From Bretschneidera sinensis (lineage: Eukaryota; Streptophyta; Magnoliopsida; Brassicales; Akaniaceae), in NCBI GenBank assembly GCA_023935145.1, contig CM043699.1:112511036-112575035 (forward strand): DNA of 64,000 bases. The letters are read 5' to 3'. The notes below the pieces were generated by a model that saw only the letters and a program-made list of their open reading frames with translations, was not told the origin of the DNA and searched no databases. Shown here piece after piece: positions 25,817-37,600 of this stretch. Position 1 is the stretch's first letter. Each line of letters begins with the position of its first letter. Position numbers and translations under genes: made by a program.

Positions 25817-28344
25817 TTATAGTATATCCCAATTCCATGCCAAAGCCTCACAAATCCTTGAGATACAGTAGGCAGCACTTAGGGGATAACCAGAAACTGT
25901 AACAACAAAAGTCACAAAAAAGCAGAACAGAGAACGTTAAGATTATGCTCCAACAGTCAAACATTTTGCAAGGATAACAATGAAGTTTATAGAAAAATAA
26001 ACAATGCTGCAATAGGACATCTGTACCCAAGAACTATGTGTAACACTGAGACAAACCACCCTCGGGATAGGGGGAAAAATGACAACCACACAACAAATGG
26101 GGAAAATAATTAACTAAGAATGTGTTCTCTCATCCAAAAAACTACAATCAGATGGGGAACATGTTTCAATTGTCTATCTTACAAAAGAATCCTACTCAGC
26201 AATCTGAAAATGCTAAATTTATAGAGCATTATACTATATCATCGTGCTTTCGCTACATGGCCATGAAAATGTAGAACCTTCTCTTGAATTACTTTAATAG
26301 AGAAAATATTTTTGAGGTAAACTGACACTGAGCAGGAGCATGGGTATTGCTCTGGTTTTAAAATGTACAAGTGGCACCATAAATACTTTCTTTCTCGTCA
26401 AGTGTAAGAGGAAGATATACACGAAAACATTTCAATTCAATTCATGTCTGCTTAATAATCTGTTGGAAGCAGCCCAAACCCTAATGGAAAATGGATATGA
26501 ATTTTATCTTTACCGAATGTTATTTTTAAACCCCCCACCTAAAAAAAGAAGAAAGCATCTGGATAGTTATTAGGATCAATGAATATGTACAAATAGAATC
26601 TAAAGGGAGAAAGAATAATGCTGCAGGAAGAACTTACTAGCTACAAAATCATCTGTATACTCCGTATCTATTTTCCCATGGGCCATTGCACCAATCTGAA
26701 AAACAGAAAATACAGGCTTGCATGAGATGATAGAAACAAACTGAAAGAAGACAGAAAGATACAAGTTTTATGAGATGATAGGTAAATATGAACAATAAGC
26801 TACATCTCAGAATACCACAAAAACAAGATCCACGCCAGTATCAGCAGCAGCTAGATACCTCTGCATTTTAACCATTCTTTCCGAACTACATGAGAGGCCT
26901 GATATGCAAGAAAAAAAATTGCTTTATTTCTATTAACAGTGTATAACAGAGGCAAGCTTACAGAGTTTAGGCTCACCTATTTTGCGGGAGTTGACAGGTA
27001 AATACTGTGTTACAGGATTCTTGATCACGCGTAGAAGCTTCTCACGCTTACCAGCAGCAGTTATACTTAATTTTTGTAATAGCTGCACTGCAAGATAGTC
27101 AAATAGGGTAAGATTAAGAAACAAAAAAAGTAGAATTGAAATGCCAGAGGATAAAAGGGGAAAAAGCACATGATACTCTGCATGACACCAAAGGATTTGA
27201 GTAAAGTAAAGCTGAACTTACACATGATACCACAGAATCGCTTAAATGTCCTTGGAATACGAACATGTGGTTTAACTTCAAAAAGAACACCTTTCTCCGT
27301 TCTTACATACACAGCCCGCAACCTCCCAGCCTTATTAACTGGGCTATCCAGAATCATTAGTAAAGCCTGAACAAAAAATAGTCAGATATAGGTTGAAAAA
27401 AAGGACAAAGTGACAAACAAAAGTATTTTAAAACATAACTAATTTAATGCAGATGGAAATATATAATGTCATTTCAATTTTGAAACTTTTATTTTGTGTT
27501 AGAGATACAGCCTATTAATTTGTCATAAAAAGGGATGAAAACCCCAATAGTGATTTTAGCTGCAGCCTTAGCTACATCAAAGTAGAATAGTGGTGGATAA
27601 ATCAACCTTTTTCTAGCACATTTGGCCTGGGAAGTTTTTGGCAAATAAAAGTAGAGCAGAGCATGCAATACATAAACAATTCGTACTTTGTAGAAATTAA
27701 ATTTCAGCCTTTGGTTCCAGAGACTAACCTGATGAACAATATCAGGGCGATAATCAGCAGGGTTTTTATTATTCTTCCGCAAGAAATTAGCATGATCATC
27801 AGAGTTCAAAATCTGGTAACTCTGTATATACAGAAGCAATCAGATAGAGAGACAAAATATTACACAAAGTGATAAAAATACCATCACAAAGAAATCCAGT
27901 AAGGCCCACAAAAAAGAGCTCAAAAAATGAAATCTCAAAACCCAAAGAGTCAAAGACTAATATCAAATACAATGTAAACCTATATAACCCTACATCCATA
28001 TTTGTATGACACAAATATGCATAGGTACACATATAAATGATGACTGCAAGCGTAGGCACACACACCTTTCCAACTTTTGCAACTTCTAGAGAAGCTCTCT
28101 CGAGAACAAAGATAACGCCAGAATGCTTTGTCTTCTGATTGTTTAGGGAAATAGGAATGCCCTCAAGTTCATTTGCTGCTGCCTCTTTCTCTTCCTCTTC
28201 CTTGAACTCATCATATTGTGTGGCGGCTGTGGCTTTTTCTATCATAGCTCGCTTTACCTCCTCTATTGATTCTTCTTCTTCCCTATCATACTTCTCCTCT
28301 GTCTTCTTTCGCTTATGAACTTTTGACCCATAAGGCCGCACCAT
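25817..28344 (-). CDS. NEP1: NEP1/EMG1, 18S rRNA pseudouridine N1-methyltransferase, 7 exons
   Basis: SPOUT-class methyltransferase that methylates a hypermodified pseudouridine in 18S rRNA and is needed to build the 40S subunit in the nucleolus. Exons on the minus strand: 28344-28066, 27821-27729, 27366-27222, 27087-26977, 26898-26816, 26695-26638, 25896-25817. The joined frame is open for 282 residues, about the usual plant length. The N terminus (1-60) is basic and acidic and poorly conserved. The enzyme core follows: [17 protein letters not shown], then [43 protein letters not shown] and [14 protein letters not shown] runs. The cofactor-pocket signatures GAMAHGKID and [15 protein letters not shown] come near the end. 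All introns are GT-AG and there are no stops or frame changes, so the gene looks functional. It is divergent from NOL10. A 5' leader intron is possible. Confidence 0.95.
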
Positions 28345-29933
28345 TTTACTCGAAGGAGATTTACTTTACATAGAAAAGAAAAATGCCATCAATTTTTTTT
28401 TAATTTTTTTTAAAAGAAGTAAAAATGCAAAGAATACTTTTTTCAAAAAAAAATTCCCAAGGATAAAATAAACCAAAAACAGGGTGTGTGTGTACACAAA
28501 CATACGTACATACACACATAAATACACAGACATACAAATACAATCAAATCATACATGCATAATAGGAAACTGTTTAAACATTTTTCTTTCCTCAAGTTAA
28601 AAACTAGTACAACCTCCATTTGAAGTGTACAGTTTCTATAAATTATGCTTTTAAATTCTTATCATAAAAATAAACTTTTTTTTAAAATTAAAATCAACTA
28701 TAGAGACACGGTAAATTTCAGCTAAGTTTGACAATAATGAATGATTGGTATATAAACTCCAAAAGGGGGAAATATTATTCCAGTAGTTATATTGATTCAA
28801 CGTGAACATAGCTCCAATAATGAATAAACCACAAAAGCAAGTGATCACAAAAATAAGGTCACATAAAATTCAAAAACAATAAGACATTTGAGCATAAATT
28901 CCAGCCAATCAACAGAGCAATTAAACCAAAACAAAGATGCAAGAACAGGTATAGAGGGAAGAAGAGTAGCACGCATAGTTAATAACATGTAAAGATACAT
29001 ATATACATACAAAATATAATAGAATCAAATAAGTTTGTAGGTTCTAGAGGTGTCGCAGTTAAGCTTGCAAGTTGGGGCGGGTACAAGTGGGTTGTTTTGG
29101 GTTGTGGGTCAAACATGTACAGGTAAATATCCCTGGATTTTAAACGGATCATGAAATGTTGACCCTTACCTGACCCATTTATATCTTTTTTTCTATTACA
29201 AGTCTTTGGTGGCATTTAATATACTATATCCATAGAAATAAAATCAAAATCAAAAGACTAAATAACCACAATGAAATTGTTTTCATTGGCCTACGCCAAA
29301 CTAAATGAGGACGCTAAATAACCATGACACCATGAGATGGTGGAAACCAGCAGAGGATATTTTACTCTCTCGTCGCTTCTCAATTTTAAGGGCCTAAGAG
29401 TGTGATTTGGATTTCAATATAAACCAAATCAAACATTAAAAAAAATCAAGACCTATACCCACAACGCCAGAACAAAAGACTTGTGCAGGCTAAAGACAAC
29501 AAGTAAAACTAACTTAACTCAAGGCAGGGCCTCCAGTAGGCCCCCACAAGCTATTCTCCTGGCAGCAAGATGATCACTTAGGATTAAAAAACTTCACTGC
29601 AGCATATTCCTTCCAAACATGTGAATGAAAAACGTAACATACCTACCTAACAAATTACCATGAATCTAAAAATAGAAGAAAAAAAACCCTAGGATATTCA
29701 CATCAATGTGATCAGAAAGTAGATAACAAAAACGAAGATGGTAAAGAAGATTTGTGTTAAATTTGAGATTTCATTTTTTGTTAATATATCTGCCACATGA
29801 ATGAATTGTGAACTAATTCACACTAATTTTGAATCATAAATCAAGAAAAACAACAATTCTATAAATCCTACAACAGTAGCCTATCTAATATCCATGAATA
29901 TGATAAATACATACAACAGAATCACTACCCTTA

Positions 29934-30172
29934 CAATTAATTCACTCAGATTGGTTAAGTAAATAATCTAGCAGGGAAACGCCACTGCCACCAATCAGAA
30001 CCCTTCAACAACTATGTGTAACCCATTTTACTAGGTTGATGCCAGCCTCTTCCAATTAATTCACTCAGATTGGTTAAGTAAATAATCTAGCAGGGAAAAG
30101 CCACTGCCACCAATCAGAACCCTTCAACAACTACGTGTAACCCATTTTACTAGGTTGATGCCAGCCTCTTCC
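29934..30172. repeat. Tandem duplication, 2 x 119 bp
   Basis: Two adjacent copies with a period of 119 bp (for example TTCACTCAGATTGG at 29941 and again at 30060) differ at only two positions that I can see. Each copy contains CCAATCAG, a CCAAT-box-like word. High identity implies a recent duplication. It lies in the NEP1/NOL10 spacer, perhaps within a NEP1 leader intron. Confidence 0.95.
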
Positions 30173-30580
30173 AATGTATAATTAGCTTTATTGAATCAAT
30201 TAATATTTGCATCTCAATACCGCAAGCTTGCATAATGGTACCAGTGGAATATCATACAGTATCTTATAATCAACCTTTGACAAAATCAGGGTTATTTGAG
30301 AGTCCATGATGTCCTAAGTTTTAAAGTCCTAACTAATTAACGTTTTAATGGACTTTGGGGCACTTGTGAACACATCCAAGGGTATACTATCTTACTATAA
30401 ATAACTCTCATTATTTAACAAAAAGAACTAAATCACTCCCATCATTGAACCACCATATGCCACCGCAAAAAACCAGGAAAAAAAACCTTCTCCTATCTGC
30501 ACTAAAACCCATTTCAAACTAAAAAAGAAAAGAAAAGAAAAGATAGAAAGAACGTAGAATAATATGTTATGCAACTATAC

Positions 30581-30640
30581 CTGGGAGAGCAGGAGAGAGG
30601 CTGGGAGACGGGAGCTAGACTGAGGTGAGGCTTTGAAGGG
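30581..30640 (-). other. Possible 5' leader exon of NEP1
   Basis: On the minus strand a CT-rich leader-like stretch ends in CTCTCCCAG/GTATAG near 30581, a good splice donor. A matching acceptor, TTCTATGTAAAG, lies about 20 bases upstream of the NEP1 start codon. A leader intron of about 2.2 kb would put the real promoter next to the NOL10 side. This is inferred from splice motifs only. Confidence 0.3.
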
Positions 30641-30693
30641 TAGAAAGATTCAGAGATAGAAATTAAATTTATTAGGGCTGAGCTAGATTTAAT

Positions 30694-30700
30694 TGGGCCT
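30694..30700 (+). promoter_or_regulatory. Site II motif TGGGCCT
   Basis: TGGGCC/T motifs are bound by TCP factors and are common in promoters of plant ribosomal-protein and ribosome-biogenesis genes. This one lies about 1 kb upstream of the NOL10 start and just upstream of the proposed NEP1 leader exon. A single short match. Confidence 0.35.
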
Positions 30701-31683
30701 TTTAGGTTTGATATCATTACAACACAATCCCAAGAAAAATAAGGCCCGACCAGGAGGCCTCAATTGGAATAACAGGAGCCCCAAACATTAGAAAAAAAAA
30801 ATTACATAGAAAATCTTTGAATTATTATTTTTTTAACACTTTAATACTTCAATTATGAATTTTGTGTCAATCATTTTTTCTGTTCAACGATCATGTGTTA
30901 TCATATGTCAGTTTATTGTACTAAATTCATGTTTTTGTGTAAATCAAAAATAGACCATCCACGTTCAATCTAAAGAATTTACAAAGAAAATCTTGTGGTC
31001 TAATATCAAAAAACTCGATCTAACGTCAATCATATTTAAATTTCAATTAATTACAAATTATAATATAACCCTTTCAAACATGGTTTATCATAGAAATTAT
31101 ATTTAAAATTTAATAATACAATAAATTTTATCATGATCTTTCAAAATAAATATGTAAAGATACATAAAAAAATATATAAAAAATTAGTAATGAAAATAAT
31201 TTTTTAATTATTTTATGATTAAAAATTGACAAACAATTTTTTTTGAAAAATATGTTGAAGGAGCTCATTGAGGTTATTGAAAGGTGAATTTAGTTTATTC
31301 AATGATATCGAAGTAAAAATGTAAACATTATATTAATAAATAAAATAATATTATAATTAATTAAAAATTTAAAACTTTTAATATCAAATTTCTTGTTGAA
31401 AACGGCATAGTTCAAAGACTTGCAATTATCCCAAAAGAAACAAAAAAAAAAAAAAAAACAAAACCTAAAACGGCATAAAAGAAAAAAGAGGGTGGAGCAG
31501 CCGCCTGCCCATATTATTTCTCCTTTCAGTTCATCTTCCCTTTCTATTCCTCTCTGCAACTTGGGAGTTAGGTAATAGTAACATTGAAGTGGAAGAACAT
31601 ACTCGAGTCAATATTAATTTAAACAAAACAAAGTGTTTGGGGTGAGTGAGGAATAGAAGAGCACGAAGCGATTCTTAAGGAAA

Positions 31684-34600
31684 ATGGCGCACCACGGAGA
31701 GAGACTGAAGTCGACGTCCATTAACGGAGTGAAGATGTACCATGTTTCTTCTCAACCTAACGTCGCGACGTGGCTTCCTCCCAAGAAGCAACGAGCCCTT
31801 CGCAGAAACCCGAGTATGCGCCTTTTCTTTTTATTTTTCTTCTTTTTTTTTTCGTTTAGTTCTTCAGTTTTAAGAGCTATGTTCTGCTCTGAGTTTACTT
31901 GGTTGTAGCTATTTTGTTATCAATTGCCCACTTGAATTTAATGGCTCCCAAAAGTTTTTATGATTACGATGAAGATATTTAATCGTTATGACCGATACTA
32001 GTTGAAATCTAAGTTTTATCGAAAGAATGAACGCACTATTGCCTATTGTATATAGGATTATTGAACTTAATTAACTTCATCTAGACAGCAAAACCTTTTT
32101 TTTTCTAAAGTTGTATCATCTTCAAGGCAGCAATGACCAAAACCAAACTATGAAGTTGTGCAATATTGTTCATTGAATCTTTCAGAGGGCTAGTGTTATA
32201 AAATAAAGGTATAAATAAAACTGACATCCCAACTTGTACAATAAAATGAATTAGGATTAATTACAATGTGTTCTACATTATTCCAATTAGTATCTTAAAG
32301 AAGAGAGATCCCTCGTGCAACAGTGATTTAAATGTAGCATGTTTTAAATTATGCAGATGTAGCAATACTATTATTTACTAGTATCTTTTTCTTCTTCCTT
32401 TTTTGTGGATCAATGTAATATCTTTCAAATTTAAATATTGTGAATCATTTAACACCCTTTTGAGATGATTTTGATTTATCACCATGGTACAAAATCTTTA
32501 TAAAATTCGTCCACTTGAAGAGTAATTATAATCAAATTTATCAAGTCTCGTACCACTGAATCCTTATAACCAAATGGTAAAGATGCCTCACATCTCAATG
32601 ATCTCATAAAGGATTTTAATTGTTCCATATTCATGTTAACGAAAGTTAATTGGATACTCTTCACTCTGTCTCGACCTACGCTTTGATTCTTCTCTTGTTA
32701 TCCTGTGATGATCTGTAAGGAAGTGAGCTTGTACGTAAGAGGATTTAAATAACAAAGTTGTGCATGTTCTTAACAACTCAAACTTTTAAGAAAATTGGAA
32801 TAATTTCGTTTTGTTCTTCAGTTTTAATTAGTTTCATTAGCTATGTTGTGCTTCATGGTACAAATTGAAATAATTTCATTCCGCGGAAAGCAATATGGTG
32901 TTCCTGTGCCCCTAGGAAAGTAAGTTTTTTTGTATGAGAGGTTTCTTAGGAGAAATTTCTTACCATTGATAACTTGCAATGAAGGGGGAGAGTAATAGCT
33001 AATAGGTGTTTTATTTGCAAGAGATGCAACGAGTCCGTTTTTCATTATTTAGTGGAATGCTTTTTGGGTAGAAGCTTGTGGGAGATGGCCTTTAAGATTT
33101 TGGGGATTTCTTGGGTGGTAGTAAGATCCGTGAAAGATGAAGTTTGGGTTTGGAGTGGGTTGAAAGGGAAAGGAATTCAAAAGGGCTTATTCTTTGATTC
33201 AACACTAGATTTTTTTGGCTAGTTTGGAATTTAAGAAATCTTAGAGCCTTCGATGGATGTGAGAGAAGTTTTGATATTATTAGGGCTCGTTTGGTTCACA
33301 GACATGATTATATTGAGATAGGATTAGGATTAAAATGGGACAGGATTAGATGGTATTAAAGTGGGACTACCTTAATACTATGTTTGGTTCATGTGATTTC
33401 TGAATTTGGATTAAATTAGTATAACCTATACAAAAGACCAAAATACCCTTGTAATTTCTCTCCCTCATCTGTCCACCACATCATCTGCCTTCTCTTTCTC
33501 AACAAAAAATCAAAACAAATTGAAATCAACAACCAGTGCAAAATAATCTGAAACCCATCCATGAAATCAACACAAAAAATCTTCTCTGTTTCCCCTGCTT
33601 TTCCGTCAAAAGTCAACACAAACCATTCATGAAATCAACACAAACCAGTGCAAAATAATATGAAAAAATGAACAAACCTAGGAGGATGAGGACGCATGCG
33701 AACTAGAGAGGAAGAAGAGGCCACGGTTTGGGGAAGGAGGAGGAGGAGAGAGGAAGAAAAGGAAGGAGGGGGTCGCGCGGCATGATCAGGGAAAGGAGGA
33801 GGAGAAGGAAGGAGAGGGAAGGAGAGAGGAAGGAGGGAGGGGGAGGAGAGGCGGCGTGCAGGGTTGGGGAAGGAAGAGAGAGAAAGGAGGAGAAGGAAAG
33901 AAGAGGAGAGGGAAGGAGAGAAGAGGGAGGAGGAGAGGGAACGGGAGAGGAGAGAGGAGGGAGGAGGGAGGGGGAAGGGGAGTAGAGGCGGCACTGGGGA
34001 AGAATGAAGGAGAGAGGAAGAAGGTGGAGGGTGGGGGAAGAATGGTGGCGCGGCGCTGGGAAGAAGAAGCTTTGAGGAGATGGGGAGAATAAGAAGAAGA
34101 GGGGGCAAAAATAGAAAGGGCCAAAATGATTTAGTCTCAGGACTTGGGATTATTTCTGTCACATGGGGTGGGTGGGACAAAAATCCTGGGATTACGATTA
34201 TTTATGTCCCAACTTAATCCCAAATGAACAGTTAGTCCCTTCAACCAAACATGGGACTAACTGTTCATGTGGGATTAGCTAATCCTATCCCAACTTTAAA
34301 CTGGCCCTTAGAGATAGATGGCTAAATACACTTAATTTTTGGGTTAAAGAGAACTTTTTTTTAAATAATTTTGACATTTTAGATTTTGTGGATTTCTTTT
34401 CTTGTAATTAGCCTTTGGCTTTCAATTGCACCCTCTTGGTACTTCGTTTTCTTAATAATATTTCTTTACTTATCAAAAAAGAGTTGTGCTCTGAGCTATA
34501 GCTATGTTTTAATGTATATTTGTGTTTTCTTTGTCAGTGTGTTGTTTGTATTGAAGATTTATTACCTGAATTATTTTGAAATGTTTGTTTGATATTTTAA

Positions 34601-37600
34601 AACCACAACGCAACCCTAACTTCAATGCAACTCTTTTTTCTTGTTTATTTAGTGGTGCTATTGAGAAATTTACGCTATTATGCTTGGGGTGTTTTAGTGA
34701 AGTGGATGCTTTGGCAATTTATTATTTTCTTTTATTTTTTTCAAATTATTTTTATTTTATTGTAGTGCATGTTGTGGAGACATTATATGTAGTGCAACTT
34801 AGTGTTCTTGGGGCGATGAAAAATTTGGGAAATTTATATTCATGATAGTGGAAGGAGTGTTTTTAAGTTTCTATAAATTGATTCTTATCTATAATTGCAA
34901 GATTTTTTTGTTTAATTTTCATCTTGAAGCTCTTTAGACTCTAATGTTTGCTGTGATATTAACAATAGAAACTCAATTTAAAGAATTCTTAACCTCAACC
35001 ACTTGGGCTTGCAGTGTAAAAGAGAAAAATGGTGTAAGAGATTTGGTGCGGAAACGATAGTCATCAAAATCTTACGATTCACGATTCATATGATTTGATT
35101 CAATTTAGGATCTCAACGATTCAAATTGAAATGCCGAATCTAAGTTAATCTTAAATCAGTTTCGAATCTACAATTTGTTTTGATTTGATTTGATTCGTAC
35201 TATTTGCCCGATATAGTGTTTTTTTTTTTTTATAAAAAAAAGTGATAGAAAAAAGTTTTAAGAAAAGATGTTAGAGCTAAAATAGACGTAGTTCATTAGT
35301 TTTTCTCTTTCATAAGTTATTCTAGAAATTTAGGATTCTAAGACTTTTTGTGATGAAAGAAACAAGCCTATGGCCATGTTTGGTTTCTTATTTAAGTTGG
35401 CTTAAATAAGAATTCATGTCTTTGAGTTCAATCCATAATAGTATCAATTATAGTGATACTATTATTTTATTATTTATTATATTGTGCTATCTTTGTTGTT
35501 GTTTGTTAGTAGTTAGCAAATTACTATTATATGACTATAATATGTTAATTAGAGTAGATAATGGTGAGATTCGGGCTAACATCATTTGCTTAAAGACAAG
35601 TGTCTTTCCAATTGGTCACATAATCATTCAATACATGGTAAAATATTTCACTTTTAATGTATATTGTTTTTTCTTACATGCATACATGTGAATTTAAATT
35701 GATTTTAAGAATTTGTACTTAATCTTACCATTCGATTCTCGATTCACAATTCGAGTCTCGATTTAACAACTATGGCGGAAACAACAATCTTATATACCAT
35801 TCAAGACTATTACTGAATTTTGAATGTTTGTTGATCATTTTCTATCATAAATCACAAATTCATCATATTTTCTTTTGATGAAACCATGGGAGGGTATTTG
35901 AACTAGTTACTTCTATTCCATCTCAAGGCTCCTTACACTCGTCTTTGATGTCGTAGCTGGTTCTTTTAAATTTTTTATTATATCAATTTGAGAAAGCCTT
36001 GGTCCCAACTGGAGTATTTTGCATGTAGTAAATGAGAAGAAAAAATGGAGTTTTATGCACAACATTGGGAATTTTGTATGAAGTTTTGGGACTTCAATGG
36101 AACAAATTTTGCATATGCTATTCCGATACCATTATCTGAACTCAAATTTTGGTTGATCATTTTGTTGTGTAAAATTTCAATTTCTTATCTTTTGATTCAA
36201 TTATTGACATGTGGGTGGGTATTTGAAGTGGTTACTGCACACTCATGTTTGGATTTACTCATTTACTAAATGGATTCTTAATTTATGAGGAATGTGATGT
36301 CCTGACAATGAGCTGGATATGTCATATTAAAGATGTTGTGTTAAGCAATTTAATGTTCATTCATATTGATTAATTTAAAGTGGTGTCAGTATCTTTTTTG
36401 TTGATGTTTTCTTCCATACTTGTTTCATGCTAGATTATATGCAAAGGGTGGAGCTGATTCAGGACTTGAGGTTTGAAACCGCCACAACTAAAATCAAGGC
36501 AACTCCTGATGGAGAGTTTCTTATTGCTTCAGGTGCATTTTTTACATTCTACTTTCTTTTTCTCCTTATGAGCTACTGATGCTGGAAAACAGAGTAGCAA
36601 AATAAATTGTTCAGTTCATTCTTCTTACCAATTCACCATGAATTGTAGGCATATATCCACCACAAGTCAAGGTATATGAGCTAAGGGAACTGTCCTTGAA
36701 ATTTGAAAGGCACTTGGATTCAGAAATTGTTGACTTTCAGGTACTTCTATCCAGAACATGGTGCTGTTTGTCTTACGTTCATGTTATGAAGTCTAGAGCA
36801 TGATAAATTGTAGGTAATACTTCAATTTAGTGTTAGAACCTAGGTTTGTAAAAGGGAAACCTTTTTTGGTGCTAAATCGAGCAAAATCCTGAAGTTCTAG
36901 AGAGAACTTAAAAGCCATAGGCCAAATTTATTAATAATAATCAAATGGTTCGCGTAGCCTTTGGGGTTTAAGATCATGTGGTATAGGTGCTTCAGAGGGA
37001 GTGATTATAATGTGGGATAGAGGAGTCTTGAGATAGTAGATGCCCAGGTGGGTCTATTATCAGTTTCTTGTGTTTTCAAGGGCCTTTTAAACGATGGGAG
37101 TTGGGTGATGTGTGGAGTCTATGGTCCTGGAGATAGTGGTGATCAAGGTCTTTTTTGGGAAGAGTTTTTTGCTTTTAGGCATCATTAGAGGTTTTCTTGG
37201 GTGGTGGAGATGATTTTAATGTTGTGTTATATCCTCATGAGAGGTTTGGCGTGTCTCATGAATCCAGGCTGATGAGGGATATTTTAGAATTTGTAAGGGG
37301 CCATGATCTCCTTGATCGTCCTGCAGTGCCTTTTCTTGATAAGGGAGACTCCATCATTCTCAAGGATAAATCGCTTCCTTGTGACTCCTTGTTGGGAGAT
37401 CCAATGTCTAGATTTGATTAAGAAGCTTCTCCCCTGGCCCACATAAGACAATCACCCCATTGCTCTTGAAGGTGGTGGTGTGATGTGGGGTCCGATCTCC
37501 TTTTGGTTTGAAAACATGTGGCTAAGGGCGGAGGTATTTCGGGAGCTAGTTAAAGAGTGGTGGGAGGGATACTATATTAATGGTGCTACTAGTTTTGTGG

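Larger units (their letters stand above)
28345..31683. promoter_or_regulatory. Head-to-head spacer between NEP1 and NOL10
   Basis: 3.3 kb separates the start codons of two divergent 18S rRNA maturation genes. It contains GT/CATA simple repeats (about 28476-28560), a degenerate transposon-like stretch with GGGTTG/CAACCC words (29060-29180) and a telobox-like AAACCCTA at 29684-29691. It also holds the 119 bp tandem duplication, a possible NEP1 leader exon near 30581-30640 and a site II motif at 30694-30700. From 30800 to 31500 it is very AT-rich. No protein gene is visible. Confidence 0.55.

Noticed and set aside
27799..28065. Extension of the first NEP1 exon as a 181-codon single frame
   Set aside because: The conserved family sequence stops at VGK, followed by a GTGTGT donor, and continues exactly at the acceptor at 27821. 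The downstream frame is intron translation.
30581..31683. tRNA or other structured RNA gene in the divergent spacer
   Set aside because: I looked for A/B-box and cloverleaf-like sequence and saw none convincing. A dedicated scan would settle it.
33635..34180. Long minus-strand open frame (181 codons) and several overlapping frames on both strands
   Set aside because: They arise from the purine-rich core of the nested Harbinger-like element. The protein is Ser/Pro/Leu low complexity with no family signature.
35060..35790. Repeated CGATTC words as a possible transposon
   Set aside because: The words recur as direct rather than inverted copies and I could not define ends or a target duplication.
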